Origin: Methylocaldum marinum
GTDB taxonomy: Bacteria > Pseudomonadota > Gammaproteobacteria > Methylococcales > Methylococcaceae
Reading direction: 5' to 3'
Assembly (NCBI RefSeq): GCF_003584645.1
Contig: NZ_AP017928.1
Span: 2,642,395-2,706,394 of the forward strand
DNA: 64,000 bases
Position numbers and translations under genes: made by a program. Positions within the stretch are counted from its first letter, which is position 1. Each line of letters opens with the position of its first letter. Below the pieces are notes generated by a model that saw only the letters and a program-made list of their open reading frames with translations, made no database searches and had not been told where the DNA came from. This document shows, one piece after another, positions 52,709 through 63,684 of the stretch.

Positions 52709-53635
52709 TTAACCCCTCTGAGATCTAAGCTTTGCCAGATAAAGTCCGAAGCCTTCCCTGCCCATCCAGTAGCTCACCAGACTGCTGACGCCACGGCTCG
52801 TGAGAGTCGCGCCCGCAAGAGCGTCCACTTGGTATTCCGCGCCCGGTTTGGACGGATCGGCGGCGCCTTTTACGAGGCTCAATGCGACTTCGCCGATCTC
52901 GAGCCGCTGTCCGGTCGCGGTCACGTTGTTCTCTTGCAGTTCCTTGCCGGTGAATTTGTACACTTTCTTCCCTTTCCAAAGTGCCTTCCATTTCGGATTC
53001 ACCACTTCGCCGCCCAGACCGGGAGTTTCCGCCTGATCGTAAAGGTTGAGCCCGACCACCGTCTGCGCGTCGGCTTCCAAAGCCATGAAACCGTACATGG
53101 TCGACCAGAGTCCGTAACCGCTGACCGGCAGGATCACCGACTTCAACTGGTCACCCTCCTTGACCAAATAGACCTTGGCATATTTGGGCTTGCGCTTGAT
53201 ATTGGCGATATCCTTTTCCGGCGGTATGGCCTCGCTCATGGCAGGATCTTTGACCGCCTTGCGTTGATCGAAGGTCTTCGGATCGATTGAATCGACATAA
53301 TCGCCGGTTGCCAAATCGACAATTCTCGGCTCGATTTTCTTGAAGGCCTCTTCGATATTGGTTCCTTCCTCCAACAGGCCGGCTACCTCGAGGATGTTGA
53401 CCTTTTCGTCCTTGGATTTATTGCTTTCCTGCAGCGGCTTGAGCGCAACAGCCGAACCCGATACCAAAACCGCTCCAACCAGGCACAATGCGAAAGCGAC
53501 GGCGAGCGTTTTCTGGAAGCTATCGTTCGGCAGCACCAGAATTTTCTGCGCATACACGTTCGCTCTTTCTATGAAGCCGGCAAACTTATCGGACACCTGC
53601 GTTCCCGCTGAGTTGGGATTTGCTGAATCAGGCAT
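52709..53635 (-). CDS. nqrC: Na+-NQR subunit C
   Basis: The 308-residue protein has one N-terminal membrane helix ([23 protein letters not shown]) and a periplasmic FMN domain with [25 protein letters not shown] and the flavinylation site AGATLTS (Thr277). The usual Ser at the first position of S-G-A-T is Ala here. It is about 40 residues longer at the N-terminus than typical NqrC, so the true start could be one of the later codons. It overlaps nqrB by eight bases. Confidence 0.95.
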   Translation of the reverse strand: MPDSANPNSAGTQVSDKFAGFIERANVYAQKILVLPNDSFQKTLAVAFALCLVGAVLVSGSAVALKPLQESNKSKDEKVNILEVAGLLEEGTNIEEAFKKIEPRIVDLATGDYVDSIDPKTFDQRKAVKDPAMSEAIPPEKDIANIKRKPKYAKVYLVKEGDQLKSVILPVSGYGLWSTMYGFMALEADAQTVVGLNLYDQAETPGLGGEVVNPKWKALWKGKKVYKFTGKELQENNVTATGQRLEIGEVALSLVKGAADPSKPGAEYQVDALAGATLTSRGVSSLVSYWMGREGFGLYLAKLRSQRG

Positions 53636-54832
53636 GACGTCTAATCCTTCTGGTGATATTCGCTTTAATTACGGCGTAGTCGATCAGCGGTGCAAAAATG
53701 TTGGCGAACAGGATGGCCAGCATGATGCCTTCCGGGAACGCCGGGTTGACGACGCGGATCAGCACGGTCATGACGCCGATCAAGGCGCCGAAAACCCAGC
53801 GCCCGGCGTTGGTATGCGACGCGCTGACCGGATCGGTGGCCATATACACCGTGCCGAAGGCGAAACCGCCCAAGGTCAGATGCCAATACCAGGGCAATCC
53901 GAACATGGCATTGGAATCGCTGCCGATAATGTTGAAAAGGGTGGATGTCGCGATCATCCCGACAAGAACGCCGGCCATGATCCGCCACGAAGCGATCCGC
54001 GTGTAGAGCAGGAACGCAGCGCCGATCAGACAGGCCAAGGTCGAGGTCTCGCCCAACGAACCCTGTTCGAAACCGAAAAAGGTCTGCCACCAGGAGATGC
54101 CGCCCGCCGTGATCGCCTCGAGGCCGCCCGTGGCGCCCAGGCCCAGAGCGGTAGCACCGCTGAACCCGTCCACCGCGGTCCATACCGCGTCGCCGGACAT
54201 GGAAGCCGGATAGGCGAAATACAGGAACGCACGGCCGGTGAGCGCCGGATTCAGGAAATTCTTGCCGGTGCCGCCGAAAATTTCCTTCCCGATCACGACG
54301 CCGAACGAAATACCGATCGCCACCTGCCAAAGGGGCGTATTGGGCGGAAGTGTCAGAGCGAACAGGATGGAGGATACGAAGAAGCCTTCGTTGACATCAT
54401 GCTTGCGGACGACGGCGAACAAGACCTCCCATATACCACCCGCCACGAGCGTGACGATATAGATCGGGAAGAAATACAAGGCACCGTGCATCACGACGGA
54501 AATCGGATTGGCCGGGTTATAGCCGAAAACGTCCATGATGGCACCGCGCCAGCCGGGTGCCGAGGCGATACCCAAGCTCTCCATGGCCGAGTTGGCCTGG
54601 TAGCCGGTGTTGAACAGCGCCATCAGCAAACACGGCAGGGCGGCGATCCAGACGTAGGTCATGACCCGCTTCAAATCGACCGCATCGCGGACGTGGACCA
54701 CGCCGCTGGTCACGTCCGGGGGGCTATAGAGAAAGGTATCCACCATCTCGTAGACCGGGTAAAGCTTCTCCAGCCGGCCGCCGTGCGCGAAGTATGGATG
54801 TATCTTGTCTAAGAATTGCCTAGTGCGAGACA

Positions 54833-54833
<1 letters not shown>
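53628..54833 (-). CDS. nqrB: Na+-NQR subunit B
   Basis: The 401-residue protein has about ten membrane helices. The covalent FMN site S-G-A-T lies at residues 225-228 ([10 protein letters not shown]), and [21 protein letters not shown] is typical of NqrB. This subunit carries FMN and the Na+ path. Its start codon shares one base with the nqrA stop. Confidence 0.97.
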
Positions 54834-56522
<1,689 letters not shown>

Positions 56523-56554
56523 AAAAAAAAGGGCCTCAGCAAAGCTTCGGCCCC
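56523..56554 (-). terminator. Rho-independent terminator of the candidate small RNA
   Basis: On the minus strand GGGGCC and GGCCC pair around an inner AGC-TTT-GCT stem and are followed by eight T. No annotated gene ends here on that strand, which is why an unannotated transcript is proposed. Confidence 0.8.
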
Positions 56555-56672
56555 TGACAACATCCCAGAGGATAAAGAGGTCTTAAACGCAATGTCGCTA
56601 ACCCGGAGAATGCTGAAACCAGTTGGTCGACCCAAGAGGAGATGAGGTGAATCAACTAAGCGTTCTCGCGTG
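56523..56672 (-). ncRNA. Candidate FNR-activated small RNA
   Basis: Three independent signals line up on the minus strand: a perfect FNR box at 56707-56720, a -10-like TAGTAT at 56684-56679, and a strong terminator (GGGCC...GGCCC stem followed by eight T) at 56554-56523. The predicted RNA of about 150 bases has no convincing ORF. It contains a C/U-rich stretch TCACCTCATCTCCTCTT, which could pair with ribosome-binding sites as in other Hfq-dependent RNAs. Its function would parallel FnrS-type RNAs, but the sequence similarity to those is not established. Confidence 0.55.
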
Positions 56673-56706
56673 ATGAAAATACTAGCTGCAGCAGAGCGAT
56701 ACAGTT

Positions 56707-56720
56707 TTGATTTAGATCAA
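56707..56720 (-). promoter_or_regulatory. Perfect FNR/ANR box
   Basis: TTGATTTAGATCAA matches TTGAT-N4-ATCAA exactly. Its centre is 41.5 bases from the predicted start at about 56672, the class II activation distance. On the plus strand it is about 105 bases upstream of rnpB, too far for that promoter. Confidence 0.6.
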
Positions 56721-56806
56721 CAAAGCTCGCTTTTCCGGCATTTCGGATAATTTCCGGGCCTGATACGCCCATCGTACGTCCTCTAGCCATTCGACCGGCG
56801 TCTTAA

Positions 56807-56812
56807 TACAAT
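56807..56812 (+). promoter_or_regulatory. rnpB -10 element
   Basis: TACAAT ends seven bases before the predicted first base of RNase P RNA (56819). The -35 region is weak: no good TTGACA match lies 17 bases upstream. Confidence 0.5.
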
Positions 56813-56818
56813 AGTGTC

Positions 56819-57190
56819 GGGAGTCGGCCAGACAGTCGCTGCCCGCGTCGTCGACACGGGGAGAGGAAAGTCCGGGCTCCATAGGGCAAGGCGCCAGGTA
56901 ATGCCTGGGGGGCGCAAGCCTACGGAAAGTGCCACAGAAAATATACCGCCGTGATCCTTTGGATCGCGGTAAGGGTGAAATGGTGCGGTAAGAGCGCACC
57001 GCGCTTCCGGTAACGGAAGTGGCAGGGCAAACCCCGCCCGGAGCAAGACCAAATAGGGGGGCATTGGAGGTAACTCCTGACGTGCGGCCCGCACGGCTCC
57101 CGGGTAGGTCGCTCGAGGCACGCGGCGACGCGTGCCCTAGATGAATGGCTGTCCACGACTGAACCCGGCTTATCGGCCGACTCCCTTTTC
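56819..57190 (+). ncRNA. rnpB: RNase P RNA (class A)
   Basis: The catalytic RNA of RNase P, which trims tRNA 5' ends. All universal segments are present in order: CCAGACAGTCGC, GAGGAAAGTCCGGGCTCC (56869-56886), ACAGAAA, GGGTGAAA, GCAAACCCC, AGATGAATGGCTGTC (57139-57153) and AACCCGGCTTATCGGCC. The ends pair as helix P1: GGGAGTCGGCC at 56819-56829 with GGCCGACTCCC at 57175-57185. The length of about 370 bases fits type A of proteobacteria. Confidence 0.96.
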
Positions 57191-57582
57191 CTTAATAGAG
57201 CGCAATCGGTTGCTCCTGCGCCGATCGGCTTAGGCCGGATGATAGAAAGTAAAATTCGGGATGATCGTAGCTACAAAATCCACGAATTTCGCTGCGCTGC
57301 ATACGGGCTAGCGGACTTCGCGATCCTCTGTGATGATCAGGTTACCTTATGCACTCACCTCCAGTTGCACAGTGAACTTGACACTCCCGGACGGGTTCGG
57401 GAAGACGCAGAGAAAGTCAGTGGCTGAGTCCGGCCCCCGACATAACATTCGATCATTTCTCCGAAATAGAAAAAAGTCAGAGCCGTGGCCCGCAGAGCGC
57501 TGAGCTGATTCAAGATCTTCGCCACATCCCAGTCGTCGGCAATTTCCTGACTCACTCGGTTAAGATGCCGGTTCTTCCGCCA
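57191..57582. other. 392-base region between rnpB and cbbO
   Basis: It holds one plausible small minus-strand ORF (57355-57555) and otherwise no gene I can support. No obvious T-rich terminator for rnpB is seen beyond the CTCCCTTTTCCTT directly after P1. Confidence 0.45.
57355..57555 (-). CDS. Possible small protein downstream of cbbO
   Basis: A 66-codon ORF starting at GTG 27 bases after the cbbO stop. The first half (MSQEIADDWDVAKILNQLSALRATALTFFYFGEM) has a protein-like composition, while the second half does not. No family is recognised and the ribosome site is weak. It may be a real member of the cbb operon or chance. Confidence 0.25.
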   Translation of the reverse strand: MSQEIADDWDVAKILNQLSALRATALTFFYFGEMIECYVGGRTQPLTFSASSRTRPGVSSSLCNWR

Positions 57583-59919
57583 TTAACTCGTCAGACTCGC
57601 GAACAAAGCCGGCAAACGCTCGGGCAATCGCTGCACGTGGTCCACGACGGTGTAACGGTTGGGACCGAAAATTCTGGATACATACTCATCCGCTTCCGGA
57701 TCGAGCGTGAGGCAATAGCTCATCACTCCGGTAGCAGCAAGTTCCTCCACAGCTTTCTTGGTGTCGAACCGAAGATACTGCGGGTCGCGCTCGTCGATAT
57801 CCGCCGGTTCGCCGTCCGAAACCAAAAGCAGTAGCTTCTTGTGCTGCGGCTGACGCAGCAGAAACTTTCCGGCGTGGCGCAGCGCCGCTCCCATTCGGGT
57901 CGAAAGCCCTCCCCGCATGCCCGCCAACCGAGCTTTCGCCTGATCGTCGAAGAGCTGGTCGAAATCCTTGAAACGGTAATATTGCACGTCATGCCGCCCG
58001 TCCGAAGCGAACCCGTGGATGGCAAAGGGATCGCCGATCCCGTCGATGGCCCAGGCCAGCAAGGTCGTCGCCTCTCGTGCCAGTTGAATCACGGCTCGAT
58101 CCGATCCCGGCAGGATCTCGTTGGTCGACTCCGACAGATCGAGCAGCACCAGCACCGCAAGATCCCGCGTCTTGCGGATATAGCGGATATTGATGCGCGG
58201 GTCGGGCATCTCGCCCATGCGAATGTCGAGCATGGCGCGAATGGCAGCATTGAGATCGATCTCATCGCCGTCTTCCTGCCGCCGCAGGCGAACGAGGCCA
58301 CGCGGCTGCAGCGCGTCGATGATGTGCTTGAGACGGCTGGCGACGGGCTTGTAGTCCACCAAGATCTGCTCGATCAGCTCCCGATCTCCCGAAGGCTGCC
58401 GCTTTTCCAGCACTGTCGCCCAGTTCGGCCGGTGCAACTGCACCTGATAATCCCACTCGGGGTAATGATAAGGATCGCTGACCGGCTCCTTGCCTTCCAA
58501 TTCGTTGATGGTGCAGCCTTCCTGATCCAGGTAGAACGGCGTCTCCAGGGTCCAGACCTCCTGGGCGTCGTCGCCGGCCAGTTCGCAGTCCAGCTCGTTG
58601 ACCATCTCCATCACCGAGACTTTCCGGCGTATCTGGCGCTCGCCGGCCGGCACGTATTCCGCCTGATCCCAAAGCCGCTCGGCGAATTCCCAAATAAAGC
58701 GATTGTCGTCGCGATACGGGATTTCGATGCCTTCCAGGACCCGTAATGAAGGAATGGCCATGCGGTCCTTGGCCTTGTTGTACAGCGTCACGCCCAAGTC
58801 CCAGCTGATTCGATTGTCGTCGGGACGAGCCGCGAATGCCTTCCGGAATGCCGCCACGGTCTCCCTGATCAGGGCATCGCCGGTTTCGAGCTGGCGATCG
58901 AGCAGCGCGTGGGCGAGGCGCTCCAGGAACGACACGGCCGGATCCCGGCTGTCCCGACCGTCCAGGGCTGCCTCATGCAGCGGAAGCCAGAGCTGCTTCA
59001 ATCCGGGAAACTGCCGAATGGCCAGATGCTCGACACGCGCGTCTTCCATCAGGGCGATCATGAACATCTGCACCGGATTCAGCGCTTCGGCGGAAATGGC
59101 CTTTCGGGTATAGGCCAGATGCGCCGCGGCATGGGCGCAGGCCGCGCGGTACATCTCCTTGCCGGAAATGCCGCCGTAATCGTCGAAAGCATCCGGCAGG
59201 TAGATGACCGGAAACTCGATGAAGGGCCTGAGTCCTTCGCGCGTTTCATAATCGCCGGCCGTGGGGCGCAGATGAAAGTCGCGGGCCCACAAGGCGCGCA
59301 GATAGAAGTTCAGCTTGCGCTGGGTATCGACGAACAGTGTGCCGCGCCGTTCTTTCTGGAGCACGGCAAGACTGTCCGCGGTCTCGAGACTGAAATATTT
59401 GGCCAGGTTTTCGAAATCGCGCCCATGTGCCTGTGCGCCCCAGAGCGCCCAGCGGCGCAGCCCGCCCAGCGTCAGCTTGTCGAACAGCTGGTCCAGATGC
59501 TGGAGCATTGGACGCAATCCGCGCGGTGCTTTCGCCGAGAGCTGATGGATCAAGGCCAAGTATTGACGCAGCAAATCGGCGTCGCCGAGCCTGTTCGCCG
59601 CAGTGGGCAAACTGTCGAACAGCGCGGCGATCACACCTCCGCTGACCATGGAAGCGAGCTTCATCACCGAGGTCACCAGGTCCGGAATGATTTCATCCCC
59701 CACCTCCTTGGCAACCAGGGGCATTTCCTGGATATAGGATACGACCAGTTCCGATCCGCGCCCGAGTTCGGAAAGCGCTCTGGCACCTTCGATATAGTTG
59801 CCCAGGCCGCGCGGCGACATGACCCGCCCGGCCTCGTGAAAGCTGGCCTCCAGGGTATCCTTGATATGCGGCTCGACCCGCTCCAGGTACTCACGGTAAT
59901 CTTCGAGCTTGATACTCAT
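57583..59919 (-). CDS. cbbO: RuBisCO activase subunit CbbO
   Basis: The 778-residue protein ends in a von Willebrand A domain with the metal site DLSES (VLVLLDLSESTNEILPGSD). The long N-terminal part is the CbbO/NorD-like helical region. CbbO recruits the AAA+ protein CbbQ to RuBisCO so that inhibitory sugar phosphates can be released. It follows cbbQ after 45 bases. Confidence 0.94.
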   Translation of the reverse strand: MSIKLEDYREYLERVEPHIKDTLEASFHEAGRVMSPRGLGNYIEGARALSELGRGSELVVSYIQEMPLVAKEVGDEIIPDLVTSVMKLASMVSGGVIAALFDSLPTAANRLGDADLLRQYLALIHQLSAKAPRGLRPMLQHLDQLFDKLTLGGLRRWALWGAQAHGRDFENLAKYFSLETADSLAVLQKERRGTLFVDTQRKLNFYLRALWARDFHLRPTAGDYETREGLRPFIEFPVIYLPDAFDDYGGISGKEMYRAACAHAAAHLAYTRKAISAEALNPVQMFMIALMEDARVEHLAIRQFPGLKQLWLPLHEAALDGRDSRDPAVSFLERLAHALLDRQLETGDALIRETVAAFRKAFAARPDDNRISWDLGVTLYNKAKDRMAIPSLRVLEGIEIPYRDDNRFIWEFAERLWDQAEYVPAGERQIRRKVSVMEMVNELDCELAGDDAQEVWTLETPFYLDQEGCTINELEGKEPVSDPYHYPEWDYQVQLHRPNWATVLEKRQPSGDRELIEQILVDYKPVASRLKHIIDALQPRGLVRLRRQEDGDEIDLNAAIRAMLDIRMGEMPDPRINIRYIRKTRDLAVLVLLDLSESTNEILPGSDRAVIQLAREATTLLAWAIDGIGDPFAIHGFASDGRHDVQYYRFKDFDQLFDDQAKARLAGMRGGLSTRMGAALRHAGKFLLRQPQHKKLLLLVSDGEPADIDERDPQYLRFDTKKAVEELAATGVMSYCLTLDPEADEYVSRIFGPNRYTVVDHVQRLPERLPALFASLTS

Positions 59920-59964
59920 GGCTCGCCTCTTATTTTCTCGTGCGGCTCAGGAAGCCACCCCGGA

Positions 59965-60765
59965 TTAGAAAAAGGTCGCTACCGCGGCGTCCAGGGTATC
60001 CCGCATATCCGGATCGTCTGTCAAAGGACGTACCAGAGTCATCCGGCATGCCGCCCTGGGCTCGACACCCTTGGCGATCAACTGGCCCGCATACACCAAA
60101 AGGCGCGTCGAAATCCCCTCGTCCAAGCCGTGGCCCTTGAGATTACGGGCGAGATGAGCAATCTGCACCAGCTTCTCGGCGGTTTGCGCGTCGACGCCGG
60201 TCTCGTGGGCAATCACCTCGGTTTCCACTTCAGACGTCGGGTAATCGAAATCCAGGGCTCCGAAACGTTGCTTGGTGGATTGTTTCAAATCCTTCAAAAG
60301 ATTTTGGTAGCCCGGATTATAGGAAATGACCAACTGAAAATCCGGATGGGCATGCACCAGCTCGCCTTTCTTGTCGAGCGGCATGGTCCGGCGATGATCG
60401 GTCAAGGGATGGATGACCACGGTCGTGTCCTGACGCGCTTCGACGACTTCGTCCAGGTAACAAATCGCGCCGATTCGCGCCGCAGTGGTCAATGGACCGT
60501 CCTGCCAGCGCGTGCCGCTGGCGTCGAGCAGAAAACGCCCGACCAGGTCCGAAGCCGTCATGTCCTCGTTGCAGGCAACGGTAACCAGTGGCCGCTTCAG
60601 CTTCCAGGCCATGTATTCGATAAAACGGGTTTTGCCGCAGCCGGTCGGGCCTTTCAGCATGACCGGCATCCGCGCGGCGTAGGCAGCCTCGAATAGCTCG
60701 GTCTCGTCCGCGACGAGCCGGTAATAGGGTTCTTCCAGAATTAAATATTGTTCGGATTGGGTCAT
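59965..60765 (-). CDS. cbbQ: RuBisCO activase AAA+ subunit CbbQ
   Basis: The 266-residue MoxR-type AAA+ ATPase has Walker [10 protein letters not shown] (residues 38-46), Walker [13 protein letters not shown], sensor 1 VISYNPGYQ and the CbbQ/NorQ segment [17 protein letters not shown]. With CbbO it reactivates form IA RuBisCO. The start overlaps the stop of the alpha/beta hydrolase gene by four bases. Confidence 0.96.
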   Translation of the reverse strand: MTQSEQYLILEEPYYRLVADETELFEAAYAARMPVMLKGPTGCGKTRFIEYMAWKLKRPLVTVACNEDMTASDLVGRFLLDASGTRWQDGPLTTAARIGAICYLDEVVEARQDTTVVIHPLTDHRRTMPLDKKGELVHAHPDFQLVISYNPGYQNLLKDLKQSTKQRFGALDFDYPTSEVETEVIAHETGVDAQTAEKLVQIAHLARNLKGHGLDEGISTRLLVYAGQLIAKGVEPRAACRMTLVRPLTDDPDMRDTLDAAVATFF

Positions 60766-61682
60766 TGATTAATCCTCTTTCCGGATTTCGGCATATGGAC
60801 GGACTCGATCAAGCGCTCGATAATTTCGTCCGAGTGTTCTACCGGCAACGAAAAATGACCTTCGCCCGGAAACGTGAAAACTTGAGCATGGGGAAACCCT
60901 TCGGCGAGCGCCCGCGTATGGGACAAGGGCACGGTCACATCCGCCTCGCCATGCCAGAACGTGATCGGCACTCGGATACGCGTGAGGTCGAACCCCCAGT
61001 CATGGGCATATAGGACCATATCCTGGAGGGCGCCCTTCACACCCGAACGCAAGGCTTCCCGAACCGAAGCGCACAATACCGATTTGATCTCCGGGCGACT
61101 CAGAGTCGACCGGTCCGAAGCCGGACTACCCAGCGCCAGAAGCGAGAGCGCCACTTCAGGATTTCGATGAATCAGGCGTCCAAGGAGCTCCCCGTAAATC
61201 AGGCGCAACATCCAGGGCGCGGTCCGGGCTGCGGCGAACCCGAATCTCGCCGGCCAGCGCATCGCCTGCATCGCTCCGGTGCCGTGCAGCTGTCCGAGGC
61301 CGCAGACGATCCCCACAGCCTGTACCCGGTCCGGTAACTGCGCGGCAAGCGCTAGTCCGTAAGGTCCGCCGCCGGACGTACCCAGAACCGAGAATCGCCC
61401 GACACCCAAATGTTCCGCCAACCGAGCGACATCGTCCGCCCACTCGCCGATGGTCCGCTCGGGTTTCACATCGGACAGCCCGTATCCCGGACGGTCCGGA
61501 GCGATGATCCGTGCTCGCCGACGTTCGGCGGCTTTTGCCATGAGGACGGCTTCCAGACGGGAGCCGGGAAACCCGTGACAATAGATAATCGGTGCTCCGC
61601 CGCCATCGCCGACCTCGGCGAAACCGAGCTTGCGCCCGTCCTTCAGCGTGACGGTCCGGTCGAGTCGCTCGCTTGACTGCAT
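60762..61682 (-). CDS. Alpha/beta hydrolase inside the cbb cluster
   Basis: The 306-residue protein has the alpha/beta-hydrolase core: oxyanion HGFPGSR, nucleophile Ser in [12 protein letters not shown], Asp in [12 protein letters not shown] and His in GEGHFSLP. It lies between cbbS and cbbQ, overlaps cbbQ by four bases and is separated from cbbS by a terminator. The canonical cbbLSQO order has no such gene. A role in clearing a RuBisCO side product or ester is speculative. Confidence 0.9.
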   Translation of the reverse strand: MQSSERLDRTVTLKDGRKLGFAEVGDGGGAPIIYCHGFPGSRLEAVLMAKAAERRRARIIAPDRPGYGLSDVKPERTIGEWADDVARLAEHLGVGRFSVLGTSGGGPYGLALAAQLPDRVQAVGIVCGLGQLHGTGAMQAMRWPARFGFAAARTAPWMLRLIYGELLGRLIHRNPEVALSLLALGSPASDRSTLSRPEIKSVLCASVREALRSGVKGALQDMVLYAHDWGFDLTRIRVPITFWHGEADVTVPLSHTRALAEGFPHAQVFTFPGEGHFSLPVEHSDEIIERLIESVHMPKSGKRINQ

Positions 61683-61718
61683 ACTTTTTCGAATTGCCAG
61701 GCCGGAATCGCAATTATG

Positions 61719-61754
61719 AAAAAAGCCCCGGCCTGCGGTACAGATCGGGGCTTT
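61719..61754 (-). terminator. Terminator after cbbS
   Basis: On the minus strand AAAGCCCCG and CGGGGCTTTTTT pair around a 15-base loop. It lies about 24 bases after cbbS and would limit read-through into the hydrolase-cbbQ-cbbO part, giving excess RuBisCO over activase. Confidence 0.85.
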
Positions 61755-61777
61755 AGAGCCAAAGCCTCCAGTGGAAA

Positions 61778-62137
61778 CTAGACTTTGATCGGACCCCGGA
61801 AAATAACCATCGCAGCGCCTTGCGACTGCTTAAAATTATCGTAGCCTACCAGCCGGACATGATTATTCGGATGCGCCTTGTGGCAGGCTTCGGCTTCGGC
61901 CAGGATGCGATCCACGTCGGTTTCCCCGAACATCGGCAGTTTCCACATGTACCAATAATGGTCGAACGCATTTTCCGGCTCGGTATGCTCGATGGCCGGA
62001 TTCCAGCCCCTGCTGACGATGTACTCCACCTGTTTCCGAATCTGGGCAGCATCCATCTCCGGCAAATAGGAGAAGGTCTCGAATTTGCGGCTCGAGACAT
62101 CGGTCAGGCTGGATTTGTAATCTTGCATTTCGCTCAT
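61778..62137 (-). CDS. cbbS: RuBisCO small subunit CbbS
   Basis: The 119-residue protein has the small-subunit pattern: [88 protein letters not shown]. It caps the large-subunit octamer. It starts 125 bases after cbbL. Confidence 0.96.
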   Translation of the reverse strand: MSEMQDYKSSLTDVSSRKFETFSYLPEMDAAQIRKQVEYIVSRGWNPAIEHTEPENAFDHYWYMWKLPMFGETDVDRILAEAEACHKAHPNNHVRLVGYDNFKQSQGAAMVIFRGPIKV

Positions 62138-62262
62138 GGTTGTACCAATCCTCGTTCATTGATCATTTGCGCAGCCCCTTCTCATTTTCAAAGGGGCTGC
62201 CTTCCGGCGATGTTCGGTTCGTCAACCGTATCGCTTCAAAACACTTTCGGCGATTCGTTCGA

Positions 62263-63684
62263 CTACTTGTGCGCCACATCGAGTTTGTCGACCGTATCAA
62301 ACTCGAACTTGATCTCCTTCCAGGTCTCCAATGCCGCCTTGAGCTCGGGGCTGTCCTTCGCCGCGGACATCAGAATTTCCTTGCCTTCCTTTTCGAGCTG
62401 GCGACCCTGGTTGCGGGCCTCGACGCAAGCTTCCAGCGCGACGCGGTTGGCCGCGGCGCCCGCGGCGTTACCCCACGGATGGCCGAGCGTGCCGCCGCCG
62501 AACTGGAACACGGCATCATCACCGAAGATCGACAACAGGGCCGGCATGTGCCAGACGTGAATACCACCCGAGGCGACCGCGAAAACGCCCGGCATGGCGC
62601 CCCAATCCTGATCGAAGAAGATGCCGCGGCTGCGATCCTCCTTGATGTAGCGCTCGCGCAGCAGATCGATCCAGCCCAAGGTGGCGGCTCGATCGCCTTC
62701 CAATTTACCGACGACGGTACCGGTATGCAGGTGGTCGCCGCCCGACAACCTCAGAATCTTGGCCAAGACGCGGAAATGTATGCCGTGGTTCGGATTGCGG
62801 TCGATCACGGCATGCATCGCACGGTGGATGTGCAGGAGCATGCCGTTTCTGCGGCACCAGTTGGCGAGACCGGTGTTGGCGCAGAATCCGCCGGTAATGT
62901 AGTCGTGCATGATGATGGGCGCGCCGATCTCCTTGGCGTATTCGGCACGCTTGTACATTTCTTCGGGTGTCGGGGCGGTGACGTTCAGATAATGGCCCTT
63001 ACGCTCCCCGGTTTCGCGTTCCGCCTTATGAGTCGCCTCCACGACGAAATCGAAGCGTTGCTTCCAGCGCATGAACGGCTGGCTGTTCACGTTCTCATCG
63101 TCTTTGGTGAAGTCCAGACCGCCGCGGAGGCACTCGTAAACGGCACGGCCGTAGTTCTTCGCGGAGAGGCCCAGTTTCGGCTTGATCGTACAGCCCAGGA
63201 GCGGACGGCCGTATTTGTTCATGATGTCGCGCTCGACCTGGATGCCGTTGGGCGGACCGCCGCAGGTCATCACGTAGGCGATCGGAATGCGAACGTCTTC
63301 CAGACGCAATCCGCGGACGGCCTTGAAACCGAACACGTTGCCGACCAGAGAAGTGAAAACGTTGACCACCGATCCTTCCTCGAACAGATCGATCGGATAA
63401 GCGATGAAAGCGTAAAATTGCTCGTCGCTACCGGGGACGTCCTCAATGCGGTAGGCTCGGCCTTTGTAATAGTCGAGATCGGTCAGAAGATCGGTCCACA
63501 CCGTGGTCCAGGTACCGGTGGACGACTCTGCGGCGACGGCTGCCGCGGCTTCCTCTCGGGGAACACCGGGCTGGGGCGTAATCTTGAAGACGGCCAAGAG
63601 ATCGGTGTCGGCCGGGGTGTAATCCGGCATCCAGTACGTCTCGCGGTATTCTTTTACGCCCGCGTTATAGGTCTTTACAGCCAT
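62263..63684 (-). CDS. cbbL: RuBisCO large subunit CbbL (form IA)
   Basis: The 473-residue protein has all active-site elements: Lys168 and Lys170 (TIKPKLGLS), the carbamylated Lys194 with Asp196 and Glu197 ([12 protein letters not shown]), His287 region ([10 protein letters not shown]) and loop-6 Lys327 ([10 protein letters not shown]). The N-terminus [21 protein letters not shown] is typical of form IA. With adjacent cbbQO and no carboxysome genes it belongs to the non-carboxysomal IAq type. A strong GGAGGAAAG site precedes the ATG. Confidence 0.97.
   Translation of the reverse strand: MAVKTYNAGVKEYRETYWMPDYTPADTDLLAVFKITPQPGVPREEAAAAVAAESSTGTWTTVWTDLLTDLDYYKGRAYRIEDVPGSDEQFYAFIAYPIDLFEEGSVVNVFTSLVGNVFGFKAVRGLRLEDVRIPIAYVMTCGGPPNGIQVERDIMNKYGRPLLGCTIKPKLGLSAKNYGRAVYECLRGGLDFTKDDENVNSQPFMRWKQRFDFVVEATHKAERETGERKGHYLNVTAPTPEEMYKRAEYAKEIGAPIIMHDYITGGFCANTGLANWCRRNGMLLHIHRAMHAVIDRNPNHGIHFRVLAKILRLSGGDHLHTGTVVGKLEGDRAATLGWIDLLRERYIKEDRSRGIFFDQDWGAMPGVFAVASGGIHVWHMPALLSIFGDDAVFQFGGGTLGHPWGNAAGAAANRVALEACVEARNQGRQLEKEGKEILMSAAKDSPELKAALETWKEIKFEFDTVDKLDVAHK

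Noticed and set aside
56707..56818. The FNR box as a regulator of rnpB.
   Set aside because: It lies about 105 bases before the rnpB start, and RNase P RNA is normally constitutive. The minus-strand spacing fits much better.
58909..60696. A 595-codon plus-strand ORF antisense to cbbO and cbbQ.
   Set aside because: Both genes on the minus strand are well supported, and the antisense frame has no family features.
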